From NCBI GenBank assembly GCA_048498515.1, contig JBEHXV010000016.1:1-64000 (forward strand): DNA of 64,000 nucleotides, written 5' to 3'. The position numbers were made by a program, and so were the translations under genes. Shown one piece after another: positions 42,792 to 50,637 of the stretch (within the stretch, counting starts at the first letter, position 1; each line of letters opens with the position of its first letter). Below the pieces are notes generated by a model. The model was not told the origin of the DNA. It did not search any database and worked only from the letters and a program-made list of their open reading frames with translations. Source of the stretch: UBA4416 sp048498515 (lineage in GTDB: Bacteria; Bacteroidota; Bacteroidia; B-17B0; Aurantibacillaceae).

Positions 42792-43877
42792 TTATTGATT
42801 CGCATAACAAGCGGTAATTTCTACCCTTCTGTTTGTCATACTGTTTGTGTTTTCTGTATCAATTGGGTTTGAGCTTCCGTAACCTCTCGATTTTAAGCGG
42901 TAGCTTCTCACACCTTTGCTCACCAGGTAATCTTTTACAGCTGCCGCCCTTTGTTCGGATAATGGCTGATTATGGGCATCGGTTCCTGTTTTATCGGTAT
43001 AGCCATCCAGGTAAATGGTTAAGGAAGGGTAACGTCTTAAATACATGGCCAGTCCATCGAGCTCATTAAACGACTCGGGTAAAATAACCGCTTTGTCCAG
43101 TTCAAAATTCAAATCATTTAATTGCATGCAACCGCCTAACAATACCACATCGTATCCCTTCTCAGGAACCGGTGTTGCGGCTGGTGTTAACGACACATCA
43201 TCAATATAGTAATATGCTTTGCGTGAATTGTTGGTGTACTCAGGAATTACTTTTTCGATACTCATGTAATTTTTAAAAGCTCCAATGGTAAGGAATTTTT
43301 CGCCGCCACTCGCTTTGTAGTATCCCTCAACAACCGACCAATCCTTGTTTTTAGCCATTTCAGGAACAATTAAATGAGGTACAATAATGGTATCGAGGTA
43401 ACTGTTGCTTTTTGCATCAAGCTTATCTTTTGAGAAATACATTCCTAAACCTGAGATGGCAAAGGCGCTTTGTTCGGCCAACGATGTTTTAAAACTAACA
43501 GCGTATACCTTACCGGCTTCCAGCGGCTGGTTAAACTCAACCTGCAGGTACTCCGAATAATTTTGGTAACCGGGATGTGACTTGAACAATCCGTATTCAT
43601 CGCCATAATAAGCTATGATACCGGCATAATGGTCGCCCGATGAGGGCTCTTGCGTGCCCATATAATTGTTTGGGACCATAGCGTAGCTATAACATGATTT
43701 TTTACTGTAAAGATCAACCGATGTGTTGTTTGAACTTGACATTCCTTTTGCGGCGCAAATTTCTCCGGTTGAATGTGGCTCCATTTTTACATCTTCAAAT
43801 GTCCCGTTTTGAACCATCGATGCTTGCGAAAATGCGATTACAGGCGTAAGCAGCATTAGAGTGACTATATTTTTCAT
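42792..43877 (-). CDS. OmpA-family lipid-less outer-membrane/periplasmic protein
   Basis: A 361-residue exported protein (signal peptide MKNIVTLMLLTPVIAFSQA). The body (about 20-240) looks like a carbohydrate-binding-type beta sandwich (MVQNGTFEDVKMEP at the start, KAYYYIDDVSLTPA at the end), similar in plan to the PCMD protein at 35.2 kb. The C-terminus from about 250 is an OmpA peptidoglycan-binding domain (LNDLNFELDKAVILPES, IYLDGYTDKTGTDAHNQPLSEQRA, GYGSSNPIDTENTNSM, NRRVEITACYANQ). The TD..LSEQRA motif is intact. Combining a NGTFE-type domain with OmpA would anchor the first domain to the cell wall. Confidence 0.87.
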   Translation of the reverse strand: MKNIVTLMLLTPVIAFSQASMVQNGTFEDVKMEPHSTGEICAAKGMSSSNNTSVDLYSKKSCYSYAMVPNNYMGTQEPSSGDHYAGIIAYYGDEYGLFKSHPGYQNYSEYLQVEFNQPLEAGKVYAVSFKTSLAEQSAFAISGLGMYFSKDKLDAKSNSYLDTIIVPHLIVPEMAKNKDWSVVEGYYKASGGEKFLTIGAFKNYMSIEKVIPEYTNNSRKAYYYIDDVSLTPAATPVPEKGYDVVLLGGCMQLNDLNFELDKAVILPESFNELDGLAMYLRRYPSLTIYLDGYTDKTGTDAHNQPLSEQRAAAVKDYLVSKGVRSYRLKSRGYGSSNPIDTENTNSMTNRRVEITACYANQ

Positions 43878-44014
43878 AGTATTTTAGTTTAAGAAATTTA
43901 CTATGAGTATTCAAACTCAATGCCCGTTGTGCCAACTAACGGTTTATAGCTGTGTTTAGCGGTAATAGTTGTTATTCTGATTATTTGATGTAGAATTATG
44001 TCTACAAACTACCT

Positions 44015-44055
44015 GAGCAGACCTGTCAGGTTTTAAAAACCTGACAGGTCTGCTC
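44015..44055. repeat. 20-bp perfect palindrome next to the recO stop codon
   Basis: GAGCAGACCTGTCAGGTTTT pairs perfectly with AAAACCTGACAGGTCTGCTC across a single base. It starts at the base after the recO stop and could act as a terminator of recO-porZ. ACCTGTCAGGT hairpins of this kind are dispersed repeats in other Bacteroidota (from memory); this is the only copy here. Confidence 0.85.
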
Positions 44056-44784
44056 TCAACTCAACTCATTGAGCATTTCCTGCAACACCTTATAAGACCT
44101 TAACTCTATCAGGCCCGGGATCTGCATTTTGTAATAATGCAATAAACAATCAAGCAAAGCCACCCGCTCGGTACGTGTTATTTTTTTTTGATTGGAAACG
44201 GAATGAGAGAACAGTGAAGAAAATAAAGCAGATTGCCAATGATCGAAACCCATGGGAAAACTTTTGGTGCTTGCAGAAAACTTTCCTTCCAAGGTATCAA
44301 AATAACACAAGTCGGAACTGCGGTTGTTTACCGGGTAAAAGCCCAAATGCTTGGTGAGCTCAAACAAAAAATAAATATGCGCGTCGGTATAACCTTCAGT
44401 CGATTGGTCGAGCCACTGATAAGTGTCGCATATTAAATTAAAAAGATCCTCGTTGGGCGACTGTTCCTTTAAGCATTTATACAATACCTCATTTAAAAAC
44501 TGGGCAATGCATAATTTATTAAAATTATTTTGGAGGCCGGTATACACAAACAGGCATTTGATCTCGCTTAGCTGCTGAATGTCCCTGTTCTCTTTTAAGG
44601 ATAATACAAACTCTATTTGTGTTAAAGGTTGTATAACGCCCGCTTTTATTTTGGCTTTAGGCGTATTGCCCACATTAATGCTGGCCGAGATCAGGCCAAA
44701 TTCCCTGGTATAGATCTTAGAAATTATTTTTTGATCGGCATATCTTATATTATGCAGAACAATACCCTGCGTGGTATGAAGCAT
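44056..44784 (-). CDS. recO: DNA repair protein RecO
   Basis: RecO acts with RecR to load RecA on SSB-coated single-stranded DNA in gap repair. The 242-residue protein has the OB-fold N-terminal domain (MLHTTQGIVLHNIRYADQKIIS, TREFGLISASI) at about 1-80 and the helical C-terminal domain after it (YKCLKEQSPNEDLFNLICDTYQWL, LTKHLGFYPVNN). The CxxC-type zinc site of some RecO proteins is not present; CYFDTLEGKFS stands where it would begin. The ATG shares one base with the stop of the upstream porZ gene (TAATG), so the two are translated from one message. Confidence 0.93.
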   Translation of the reverse strand: MLHTTQGIVLHNIRYADQKIISKIYTREFGLISASINVGNTPKAKIKAGVIQPLTQIEFVLSLKENRDIQQLSEIKCLFVYTGLQNNFNKLCIAQFLNEVLYKCLKEQSPNEDLFNLICDTYQWLDQSTEGYTDAHIYFLFELTKHLGFYPVNNRSSDLCYFDTLEGKFSASTKSFPMGFDHWQSALFSSLFSHSVSNQKKITRTERVALLDCLLHYYKMQIPGLIELRSYKVLQEMLNELS

Positions 44785-47114
44785 TAGTTCATTACTAATA
44801 TTTTAGCCGTATACGACTTATCACCATTAGCTGAGGAGCAATAGATCATATAAACCCCACTGGTAACACGGGCCCCGTTAAAGTTCTTGAGGTTCCACTC
44901 TACCTGGCCGCCAAGGGATTTTGTTTGGTATACAAGGTTACCATCCACATCGGTAATTTTCACAATAGCCTCGTCAATTAAGCCGGTAATATAGGCCGAT
45001 CCGGCAAAGCCAGGCCTAACAGGATTTGGATAGGCATGTACTTTTTCAAAATCATCAAAACCTTTAATAATATCAGTACGGTACGACTGTATTCCGTCTT
45101 CGGTAGCAATAAACACATCACCCGTAGTTTCGTCAATTCCAAGATCCCTGATTAAGTTGGAATACAAAGGACTGTTATCTGTTGTGAAATGATAGATTTG
45201 CTCCTGCCCGTCGGGCGAAAAACAGTACACACCCGAACTCTCTGTTCCAACCCATTTTCGGTTAGCGCCGTCAATTGAAAGGGCTGTAATAATATCGTTT
45301 TCCAATAAGATCTGTACATGCCCATCCTGCTCAATTAGTATTTGCTGGCTATCCCAGTTTGAACCGTTGAACACATTCTCCGGGTTATAAAACACCGTAA
45401 TCCCTTTCGCCGTTCCAACCCAAATATGGCCATCCTCATCTTCGCAAATGGACCTTACCTCGTTTGATGGCAAAGCACCGCTACCCGGCGACACATTAAC
45501 CAGCTTTGTATTGGATGCATTTGGCTGTGCCAATCCATTTACATCTTTATAAACCATCATACCGCCATTTCTTGCCAAAACAATCCATGCCTGGTCATTT
45601 TTATCAAATAAGATCTTTGTAATGGTTGGCTGAACCACAAATTGTTCAAAATCCAATAAAGCCCAGGTATTGTTGGTCTTTAATACGCTCACACATTTTT
45701 TACCAAGCGTAATAGATGCCCAAAGGTTTGAATTTTTATCGAAGTTAACCCCTGTTACCCTTATGTCTGCACCACCCATGTAACCAACCATTGGGCTATT
45801 TCCTTGATCGTATACCGTTGCCAGCTGGTTATTCCTGGTTTCAACCAGGCCGCCGCCATTGCCAAGGTAACCGAATATAACGTGTGATTTATCGTTGGGA
45901 TCAACACTCACGCAATTAACATCTTTTATTGCCGCGGGAATTACGTTTGCATAAGAATACCACTGCTGGTCCTGGTAAACGCTTGGTTTAAGCTGTGAGT
46001 ACTGGTTGGTATAGGTATCGCCTAAATTTACACCGGCTACTGCCAGTGTTCCATTCTTCAGGTCAATGTCGTTAACATAACTATTAAAAGGCCCGGCAAC
46101 CGATATGACCTCATTTGGATAGGGATATGCTCCCTGGGATTTTATCAATCCGTAACGCTCATCGGCCAGCCAGTAGATCCCATTGTTCTCAAAGTAAACA
46201 TCATTGATGATGGAATAATTAAACCCATAATTATTGAGGCTAACGGTACTCACTCCTGTATTGGAGAAATCAATGATCCAACCCAGGTCGCGGATCAGGA
46301 TCTTATTGTATTGAGGGTAAGCATAAATGGCAGTGTTTGTACTATTTGCCCTGTAAGGATATGCAGTCCACGACGTGCCATCGTATTGATAAATGATATC
46401 CTGGTTTGTTGCCCCGGTTTTTATGTACTGCGAAAAATTGGCGAGGATCTTACCATCAAAATTTACAACACAATTGTAAGGTCCGGCAGTTAAGCCAACA
46501 TTAAGGGATTTCCAGTTTTGAAAATTGCTCAAATTACTGTTCTTATTCCCATAATAAACACCCGAAGAAGTTCCGGCAAAAAAGGCGGTGTCGTTCCTGG
46601 TAACCTGGTAAACTTCAAGGTTGGTAATTCCATTCCCAATGTAGTAGGTGTCTTTTATTTCGAGCTTGTCCGTATCAAACACCACAATTCCAAAACCACA
46701 GGAAATATAGGCCAGGTTGTCTTTAAAATACACATCGTTAATGTATTTTTTTCCCTGGATGACCTTTCGCTTGATATCTGAAACATTAATCAAGCCTCCA
46801 TCGGGCTTTATAACGTCAATGTTTGTGTTTTTATAGATAACCAGGAGTACATTATTGTAGTCATTTTTTCTTAGCATTTGAACCCCCACATCCGAAAGTC
46901 CTTCTATTTTAGTGTACTTCTCAATAACGCCGGTTGGCACCTCGTACTTTGCCAGGCCCGAGTAGTTTGATACATAAACCGTGTTTCCAACTTTAGTAAC
47001 GCTGTTGGCGGAGTTGTAAGATAAATGATCGGACCACTGCCCCACTTTTACCTGCGAAAAGGTAATAAGACTGGTAAACAGGACAATGAAAAGAAATGTA
47101 TGTTTTAATTGCAT
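44784..47114 (-). CDS. porZ: T9SS attachment-complex protein PorZ
   Basis: PorZ is an outer-membrane-surface component of the T9SS attachment complex (PorU-PorV-PorQ-PorZ) and helps deliver anionic LPS to client proteins. About 776 residues from the ATG at 47114 (MQLKHTFLFIVLFTSLITFSQ, signal peptide); the open frame has an upstream start at 47135. The PorZ N-terminal propeller signature is plain: VGQWSDHLSYNSANSVTKVG, IEKYTKIEGLSDVGVQMLR, INVSDIKRKVIQGKKYINDVYF and LAYISCGFGIVVFDTDKLEIK. A second propeller follows with LPSNEVRSICEDEDGHIWVG (two-component-regulator propeller type). The C-terminus from about 690 is a type A T9SS domain (VHAYPNPVRPGFAGSAYI, GVYMIYCSSANGDKSYTAKI). It overlaps recO. 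Confidence 0.9.
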   Translation of the reverse strand: MQLKHTFLFIVLFTSLITFSQVKVGQWSDHLSYNSANSVTKVGNTVYVSNYSGLAKYEVPTGVIEKYTKIEGLSDVGVQMLRKNDYNNVLLVIYKNTNIDVIKPDGGLINVSDIKRKVIQGKKYINDVYFKDNLAYISCGFGIVVFDTDKLEIKDTYYIGNGITNLEVYQVTRNDTAFFAGTSSGVYYGNKNSNLSNFQNWKSLNVGLTAGPYNCVVNFDGKILANFSQYIKTGATNQDIIYQYDGTSWTAYPYRANSTNTAIYAYPQYNKILIRDLGWIIDFSNTGVSTVSLNNYGFNYSIINDVYFENNGIYWLADERYGLIKSQGAYPYPNEVISVAGPFNSYVNDIDLKNGTLAVAGVNLGDTYTNQYSQLKPSVYQDQQWYSYANVIPAAIKDVNCVSVDPNDKSHVIFGYLGNGGGLVETRNNQLATVYDQGNSPMVGYMGGADIRVTGVNFDKNSNLWASITLGKKCVSVLKTNNTWALLDFEQFVVQPTITKILFDKNDQAWIVLARNGGMMVYKDVNGLAQPNASNTKLVNVSPGSGALPSNEVRSICEDEDGHIWVGTAKGITVFYNPENVFNGSNWDSQQILIEQDGHVQILLENDIITALSIDGANRKWVGTESSGVYCFSPDGQEQIYHFTTDNSPLYSNLIRDLGIDETTGDVFIATEDGIQSYRTDIIKGFDDFEKVHAYPNPVRPGFAGSAYITGLIDEAIVKITDVDGNLVYQTKSLGGQVEWNLKNFNGARVTSGVYMIYCSSANGDKSYTAKILVMN

Positions 47115-47168
47115 AGTATAATAACGGAACAGCATTTTAATTTATTGTAAATATGAGCATAAATTTAA

Positions 47169-47176
47169 TACTTTTG
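47169..47176 (+). promoter_or_regulatory. Promoter of tRNA-Arg
   Basis: TACTTTTG matches TAnnTTTG; a TTG at 47145-47147 gives a 21-base spacing. The tRNA starts 14 bases after it. Confidence 0.6.
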
Positions 47177-47190
47177 TCAGCGCAAACAAA

Positions 47191-47262
47191 GGCCTTGTAG
47201 TACAATGGATAGTATTTGGGTTTCCGAAGCCTACGATCCAGGTTCGATTCCTGGCAGGGCCA
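47191..47262 (+). tRNA. tRNA-Arg (anticodon CCG)
   Basis: A 72-base cloverleaf folds completely. The acceptor GGCCTTG pairs with CAGGGCC (one G-T), the D arm is GTAC/GTAT, the anticodon stem TGGGT/GCCTA carries the loop TTCCGAA, and the T arm CCAGG/CCTGG carries TTCGATT. Anticodon CCG reads CGG arginine codons. CCA is not encoded; the discriminator is A. A T-rich terminator follows. Confidence 0.95.
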
Positions 47263-47275
47263 CTTAAAGCAGTTT

Positions 47276-47307
47276 AATCCCTTGATTTATCAAGGGATTT
47301 TTATTTT
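47276..47307 (+). terminator. Terminator after tRNA-Arg
   Basis: AATCCCTTGA and TCAAGGGATT form a 10-bp stem with a 4-base loop, followed by TTTATTTT. Confidence 0.85.
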
Positions 47308-47473
47308 CAGCAGGCTTGTAAGCTTGCTTACAGAAGCCTGGGAAAAACAAAAATACCATTGCGCAGCAATGGCTTAAACTATTTTCAGGATCGCAACCAC
47401 AGGAACTGGCGGAGCCGAATCCTGGCAGATTCAGGCCTAAAATGTGATATTCCTGTTTTTTGAATAGTTTAAT

Positions 47474-47481
47474 TATATTTG
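47474..47481 (+). promoter_or_regulatory. -7 promoter element of the GT39-like gene
   Basis: TATATTTG matches TAnnTTTG, 25 bases before the TTG start. The gap from 47308 to 47473 contains small hairpins (CCATTGCGCAGCAATGG at 47356-47372; GTAAGCTTGCTTAC near 47320) but no gene. Confidence 0.5.
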
Positions 47482-47506
47482 AACCATTACTACAAAACCG
47501 GCCAAA

Positions 47507-49441
47507 TTGCAGCGCATTAACAGGGAATATTTCAGGCAAAACGTTTATTTTTTAGCGTTGCTGGCCCTGGCCATCTTACTAAGGTTCCTTCCCTTAGGTC
47601 AATACCAGTTTTCGCACGATGAGTTAAGCGCCCTGAGCCGCACGGTTTACCCAACGTTGGGCGAAACCCTTGAATTAGGGGTACGCTATGGCGATACCCA
47701 TCCATTTTTGATACAGGTATTTATTTATTACTGGATAAAAGTATTTGGCAGTTCGGAAATAGCCTTAAAACTACCCTTTTTAATTTGCGGGCTAGTTGTG
47801 GTGATGATGGGATACCGCTTCTCTAAAAAATGGTTCGGCATTAACGCCGCTATTTTAGTGACTGTATTTTTTTCATGCTCATTTATTTTTTGTGTTTATA
47901 GCTCCTATGCCCGCATGTACATACCTGGGGTTTTATTTTCCATTCTCACCTTGCATTACCTCTATGCTATATTGTACAGCGAAACGGTGAAATGGCCACA
48001 CTTTTTTGGTTTTGGTATATTTTGCCTGTTATGTGGATTTAATAATCACTTAAACGCACTCTTTGCCTTTACCTGCGCAATAAGCGGCCTGTTTCTCATC
48101 TCCAAAAAAAACATAAAGCCATATCTGCTCACCTTGGTCATCACCATTGTGTGTTATTTGCCGCATTTACCTATTACGCTTACCCAGCTTCAAATGGGTG
48201 GCCTGGGAGCCAGCGATGGCGGTTGGCTGCCCCCGCCAAAACGAAGGGCAATTCTTGAATTCATCGTCGTTTTAATGGGCAGCGGTTTTGCCGGTATTGT
48301 TAACATGCTCGTTTTAGCAGGCATTGCATTATTCTCATTCAGCGGCAAAACAAAAGTAAGATCAAAACAATGGCTCCTCCTTGCTTTGTTCATATGCAAT
48401 TACGGCATTATTTATTTTTATTCCGTTTACAAATCGCCCATCCTGCAGTTTTCGGTACTGTTGTTTGCCGGCGTATGCCTTTTGTTTTTTGCAACTTCTT
48501 TTGCCGAGGCCTTATCCAAAAAAACAACTTACTGCATTTGCTCTCTTTGCCTGTGTGCATTGCTCATGCAAATAGCTATGAATAAAGCCTGGACAGGCAA
48601 TTTTCACAAACATGTGTTTGACCAAATGACTACCGAATCGTATCGGAATATTGAGAAATACGGACAAAACGATGTGAGCTCCCTTTACTTTTGCGAGAAC
48701 TATTTTGTGGTACACTACCTGCTAAAGAAAAACAAACCCATCAATTATGTGTTGGGTACCGACACCGTTCTCAGCAGCACCAGGAACTTCAGGACATGGC
48801 TCTCGCAGCTAAAGACCAATCACCTGGTTATAGGAAATTCCTATCCCATGACTATTGAAATAGCAAAAGAATATTTCCCTTACGTTGAACAACAAAGCGA
48901 AAGTTTTTTTTATAATGTAGTGACTTTATCTAAACTAAAACCTGCTAAAAAGAATAAGGAGAACTACATTAGCTATACCGATCATCTGCTCACAAAAAAA
49001 ACCAGGTTCAATCTCAATACAAAACTCGAAACACGCACCTCTGTTTATAAATTAGACAGCCTGAGCGGCAAATTTGCGCTGGAGTTTACAGTAAAATTTA
49101 AAGACCTGAAAGTAAAAGAGGGACAATGGCTTATTGTAAAACTAAATTTTGAAGAAGATAGTTTGAATTTGTTAAAGGATGATTCCTTTTGCGCCACCAT
49201 CAGAACAAATGATAGTACAAAAACCTATTTCAATTCGGCCAAATTTTCCGATTTTCACTTTCATAAAACCAACAACACCCTTTACCTTCAAATTTTTGCG
49301 GGATCGGAACTGGAGGAATGGAACAAGACCGGTGAACTGATCTTGTTTATGTGGAAAGAAGATAAAGCCCCTGTTTATATTTGGGACCTGACGCTAAGCA
49401 CCATGGATTATAACCCCACCAAATGGATGATCTGGGATTAA
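47507..49441 (+). CDS. Multi-pass glycosyltransferase, GT39/ArnT-like
   Basis: A 644-residue membrane protein. The first 420 residues have about eleven membrane segments in the ArnT/PMT pattern; the first periplasmic loop carries FSHDELSALSRTVYPTLGE with the catalytic-type Asp-Glu, followed by VRYGDTHPFLIQVFIYYWIKVF and LKLPFLICGLVVVMMGYRF. The final 170 residues form a soluble beta-rich domain (FALEFTVKFKDLKVKEGQW, FIYIWDLTLSTMDYN). Such enzymes transfer sugar from a polyprenyl-phosphate donor to a protein or lipid on the outer face of the inner membrane. The start is a TTG at 47507; the next ATG is deep in the first membrane segments. Acceptor and sugar are unknown. Confidence 0.85.
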   Translation: MQRINREYFRQNVYFLALLALAILLRFLPLGQYQFSHDELSALSRTVYPTLGETLELGVRYGDTHPFLIQVFIYYWIKVFGSSEIALKLPFLICGLVVVMMGYRFSKKWFGINAAILVTVFFSCSFIFCVYSSYARMYIPGVLFSILTLHYLYAILYSETVKWPHFFGFGIFCLLCGFNNHLNALFAFTCAISGLFLISKKNIKPYLLTLVITIVCYLPHLPITLTQLQMGGLGASDGGWLPPPKRRAILEFIVVLMGSGFAGIVNMLVLAGIALFSFSGKTKVRSKQWLLLALFICNYGIIYFYSVYKSPILQFSVLLFAGVCLLFFATSFAEALSKKTTYCICSLCLCALLMQIAMNKAWTGNFHKHVFDQMTTESYRNIEKYGQNDVSSLYFCENYFVVHYLLKKNKPINYVLGTDTVLSSTRNFRTWLSQLKTNHLVIGNSYPMTIEIAKEYFPYVEQQSESFFYNVVTLSKLKPAKKNKENYISYTDHLLTKKTRFNLNTKLETRTSVYKLDSLSGKFALEFTVKFKDLKVKEGQWLIVKLNFEEDSLNLLKDDSFCATIRTNDSTKTYFNSAKFSDFHFHKTNNTLYLQIFAGSELEEWNKTGELILFMWKEDKAPVYIWDLTLSTMDYNPTKWMIWD

Positions 49442-49476
49442 TACCCCCCTTTGTAGTATTAAATCTGGTTATGTTG

Positions 49477-49968
49477 TAGAATAATGTATTATTTAATCAA
49501 TTTCTCTTACTTTTTTCTTTTAGTACTTCCTTTTCTTCCTTGATGAAGAAAAGGAACAAAAGAAATCAAGAACGAAAACCAACCGCCATTTTTTGCGCAC
49601 AGGCCTGCCCAGGAAACGGAGTGAAAAATGGCGGTTCGCACTTTTCGTTCACTCCCCCGCACTGTCCTAATGTTATTTATCTTAAAGCTTGATGTTTTCT
49701 CTTTTTCAGCGATTTATTTCTTAGTTTATATCCTATATTAATATATAAGCCATTACAAAGCAGCGCGCAGGCCTGTCAAAACGTGGCGCCGGTGAGGGGT
49801 GAATTTTATTTTTTTTAGTTGAGCCTGAAAAACCTTCAGTGTTTTTCAGCTGCGAAACTTAAAAATTAAAAGAGCGGGCCGCGATCGTTTTGACTTGTCT
49901 TTTTGTTTCTTTTTTGACTAAGAAAAAAGAAATAGAAAAACATATTAATTTAAACCTACATTATTCTA
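49477..49968. mobile_element. Non-coding element with long terminal inverted repeats (MITE-like)
   Basis: TAGAATAATGTA (49477-49488) is matched exactly in inverse by TACATTATTCTA (49957-49968). Moving inward both arms continue to pair imperfectly: CTTTTTTCTTTTAGT on the left against ACTAAGAAAAAAG on the right, then GAAAAGGAACAAAAGAAATC with AAG against CTTGTCTTTTTGTTTC with TTTT. Each arm holds its own stem-loop (CTTTTCTTC/GAAGAAAAG; TTCTTTTTT/AGAAAAAAGAA). Inside are two long hairpins, GAACGAAAA..CCGCCATTTTT with AAAAATGGCGG..TTTTCGTTC (49570-49650), and GTCAAAACG with CGTTTTGAC (49775-49893). CAGGCCTG occurs in both halves. No open frame of note and no clear target duplication. It occupies almost the whole 555-base gap before the next operon. 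Confidence 0.7.
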
Positions 49969-49990
49969 ATACACGATGTTAAATATTATG

Positions 49991-49998
49991 TATATTTG
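49991..49998 (+). promoter_or_regulatory. -7 promoter element of the yidD/TonB-receptor operon
   Basis: TATATTTG matches TAnnTTTG. It touches the first possible GTG start of the small secreted protein, so the message would be nearly leaderless or use the GTG at 50004. Confidence 0.5.
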
Positions 49999-50336
49999 TG
50001 AAAGTGAAAGCAAAACTTAAAATAGTTTTTTCAGTTGTCCTTTTAGCAGTTGTTATCTTTGCATCTGTTCCTAAAACCTACATTCACTCCCTATTAGGCC
50101 ACACACACAAAGCAATCCAGTATACTGCTGATGGCTTTTCTGTAAGCCGCCAGGAAAACACGCCTGATTGTAATTTCGAGAAATTTGACACACCGGTATA
50201 TTATACTGTTTTTAAATTTATTTTAAATTTCCTGCCTTTAAAAGAAGTAAAAGATACCTCTTTCTTTTACAAGCAGGAACCCATCCAAAAACAGCATTAT
50301 TTTGTTTCTCCTCTAAGAGGTCCGCCAATGGCTTAA
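49998..50336 (+). CDS. Small exported protein upstream of yidD and a TonB receptor
   Basis: About 112 residues; the start is a GTG at 49998 or, given the promoter, the GTG at 50004. One N-terminal hydrophobic segment (IVFSVVLLAVVIFASVPKTYIHSL) is followed by a short polar part with two histidines in HSLLGHTHKA, a single Cys, and the ending FFYKQ..HYFVSPLRGPPMA. I recall small proteins ending in S-L-R-G/A-P-P next to metal-related TonB receptors in Bacteroidota, but this is memory and not a defined family. The next two genes on the strand are yidD (44 bases downstream) and a TonB receptor. The His-rich patch fits metal binding only as inference. Confidence 0.65.
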   Translation: MKVKAKLKIVFSVVLLAVVIFASVPKTYIHSLLGHTHKAIQYTADGFSVSRQENTPDCNFEKFDTPVYYTVFKFILNFLPLKEVKDTSFFYKQEPIQKQHYFVSPLRGPPMA

Positions 50337-50380
50337 TTATTCCAGAAAATAATTAAGTCATTAACCCATTAAACAAAATA

Positions 50381-50590
50381 TTGAAATTTATACCCTTAGC
50401 GATCATTCGCTTTTATCAATACGTTATTTCGCCTCTGTTAAAACCAAGTTGCCGGTTCACCCCATCCTGTTCGCAATATGGCATAGATGCCGTGAACAAG
50501 TATGGAGCCTTTAAAGGCAGCTGGATGACCATCAAACGCATCTTACGTTGCCACCCCTGGGGCGGCAGCGGATACGATCCGGTGAAATAA
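50381..50590 (+). CDS. yidD: Membrane protein insertion efficiency factor YidD
   Basis: A 69-residue YidD, which helps YidC-dependent membrane protein insertion. It shows the full signature: RFYQYVISPLLKPSCRFTPS, CSQYGIDAVNKYGAFKGSWM and RILRCHPWGGSGYDPV, with three conserved cysteines. Length is normal. The start is TTG at 50381; no ATG is in frame upstream. yidD normally lies between rnpA and yidC. Here it is embedded between a small secreted protein and a TonB-dependent receptor, with 47 bases to the receptor's ATG. Confidence 0.93.
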   Translation: MKFIPLAIIRFYQYVISPLLKPSCRFTPSCSQYGIDAVNKYGAFKGSWMTIKRILRCHPWGGSGYDPVK

Positions 50591-50608
50591 AACACGATTT
50601 GAAAGGAT

Positions 50609-50635
50609 GTATAATTTTCCTAAAAAAAATTATAC
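50609..50635 (+). promoter_or_regulatory. AT-rich hairpin over the TonB receptor start region
   Basis: GTATAATTTT and AAAATTATAC form a perfect 10-bp stem with a 7-base loop that ends two bases before the ATG at 50638. It would cover the ribosome-binding region; stability is low because it is AT-rich. Confidence 0.45.
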
Positions 50636-50637
50636 TT

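Noticed and set aside
47264..47539. 91-codon minus-strand frame in the gap after tRNA-Arg
   Set aside because: It lies over the tRNA terminator and hairpins, crosses the start of the divergent GT39 gene, and shows no domain; more likely chance.
50548..50637. Longer N-terminus of the TonB receptor (30 extra residues)
   Set aside because: It overlaps yidD and would place a non-signal sequence before an obvious signal peptide that starts at the ATG 50638.
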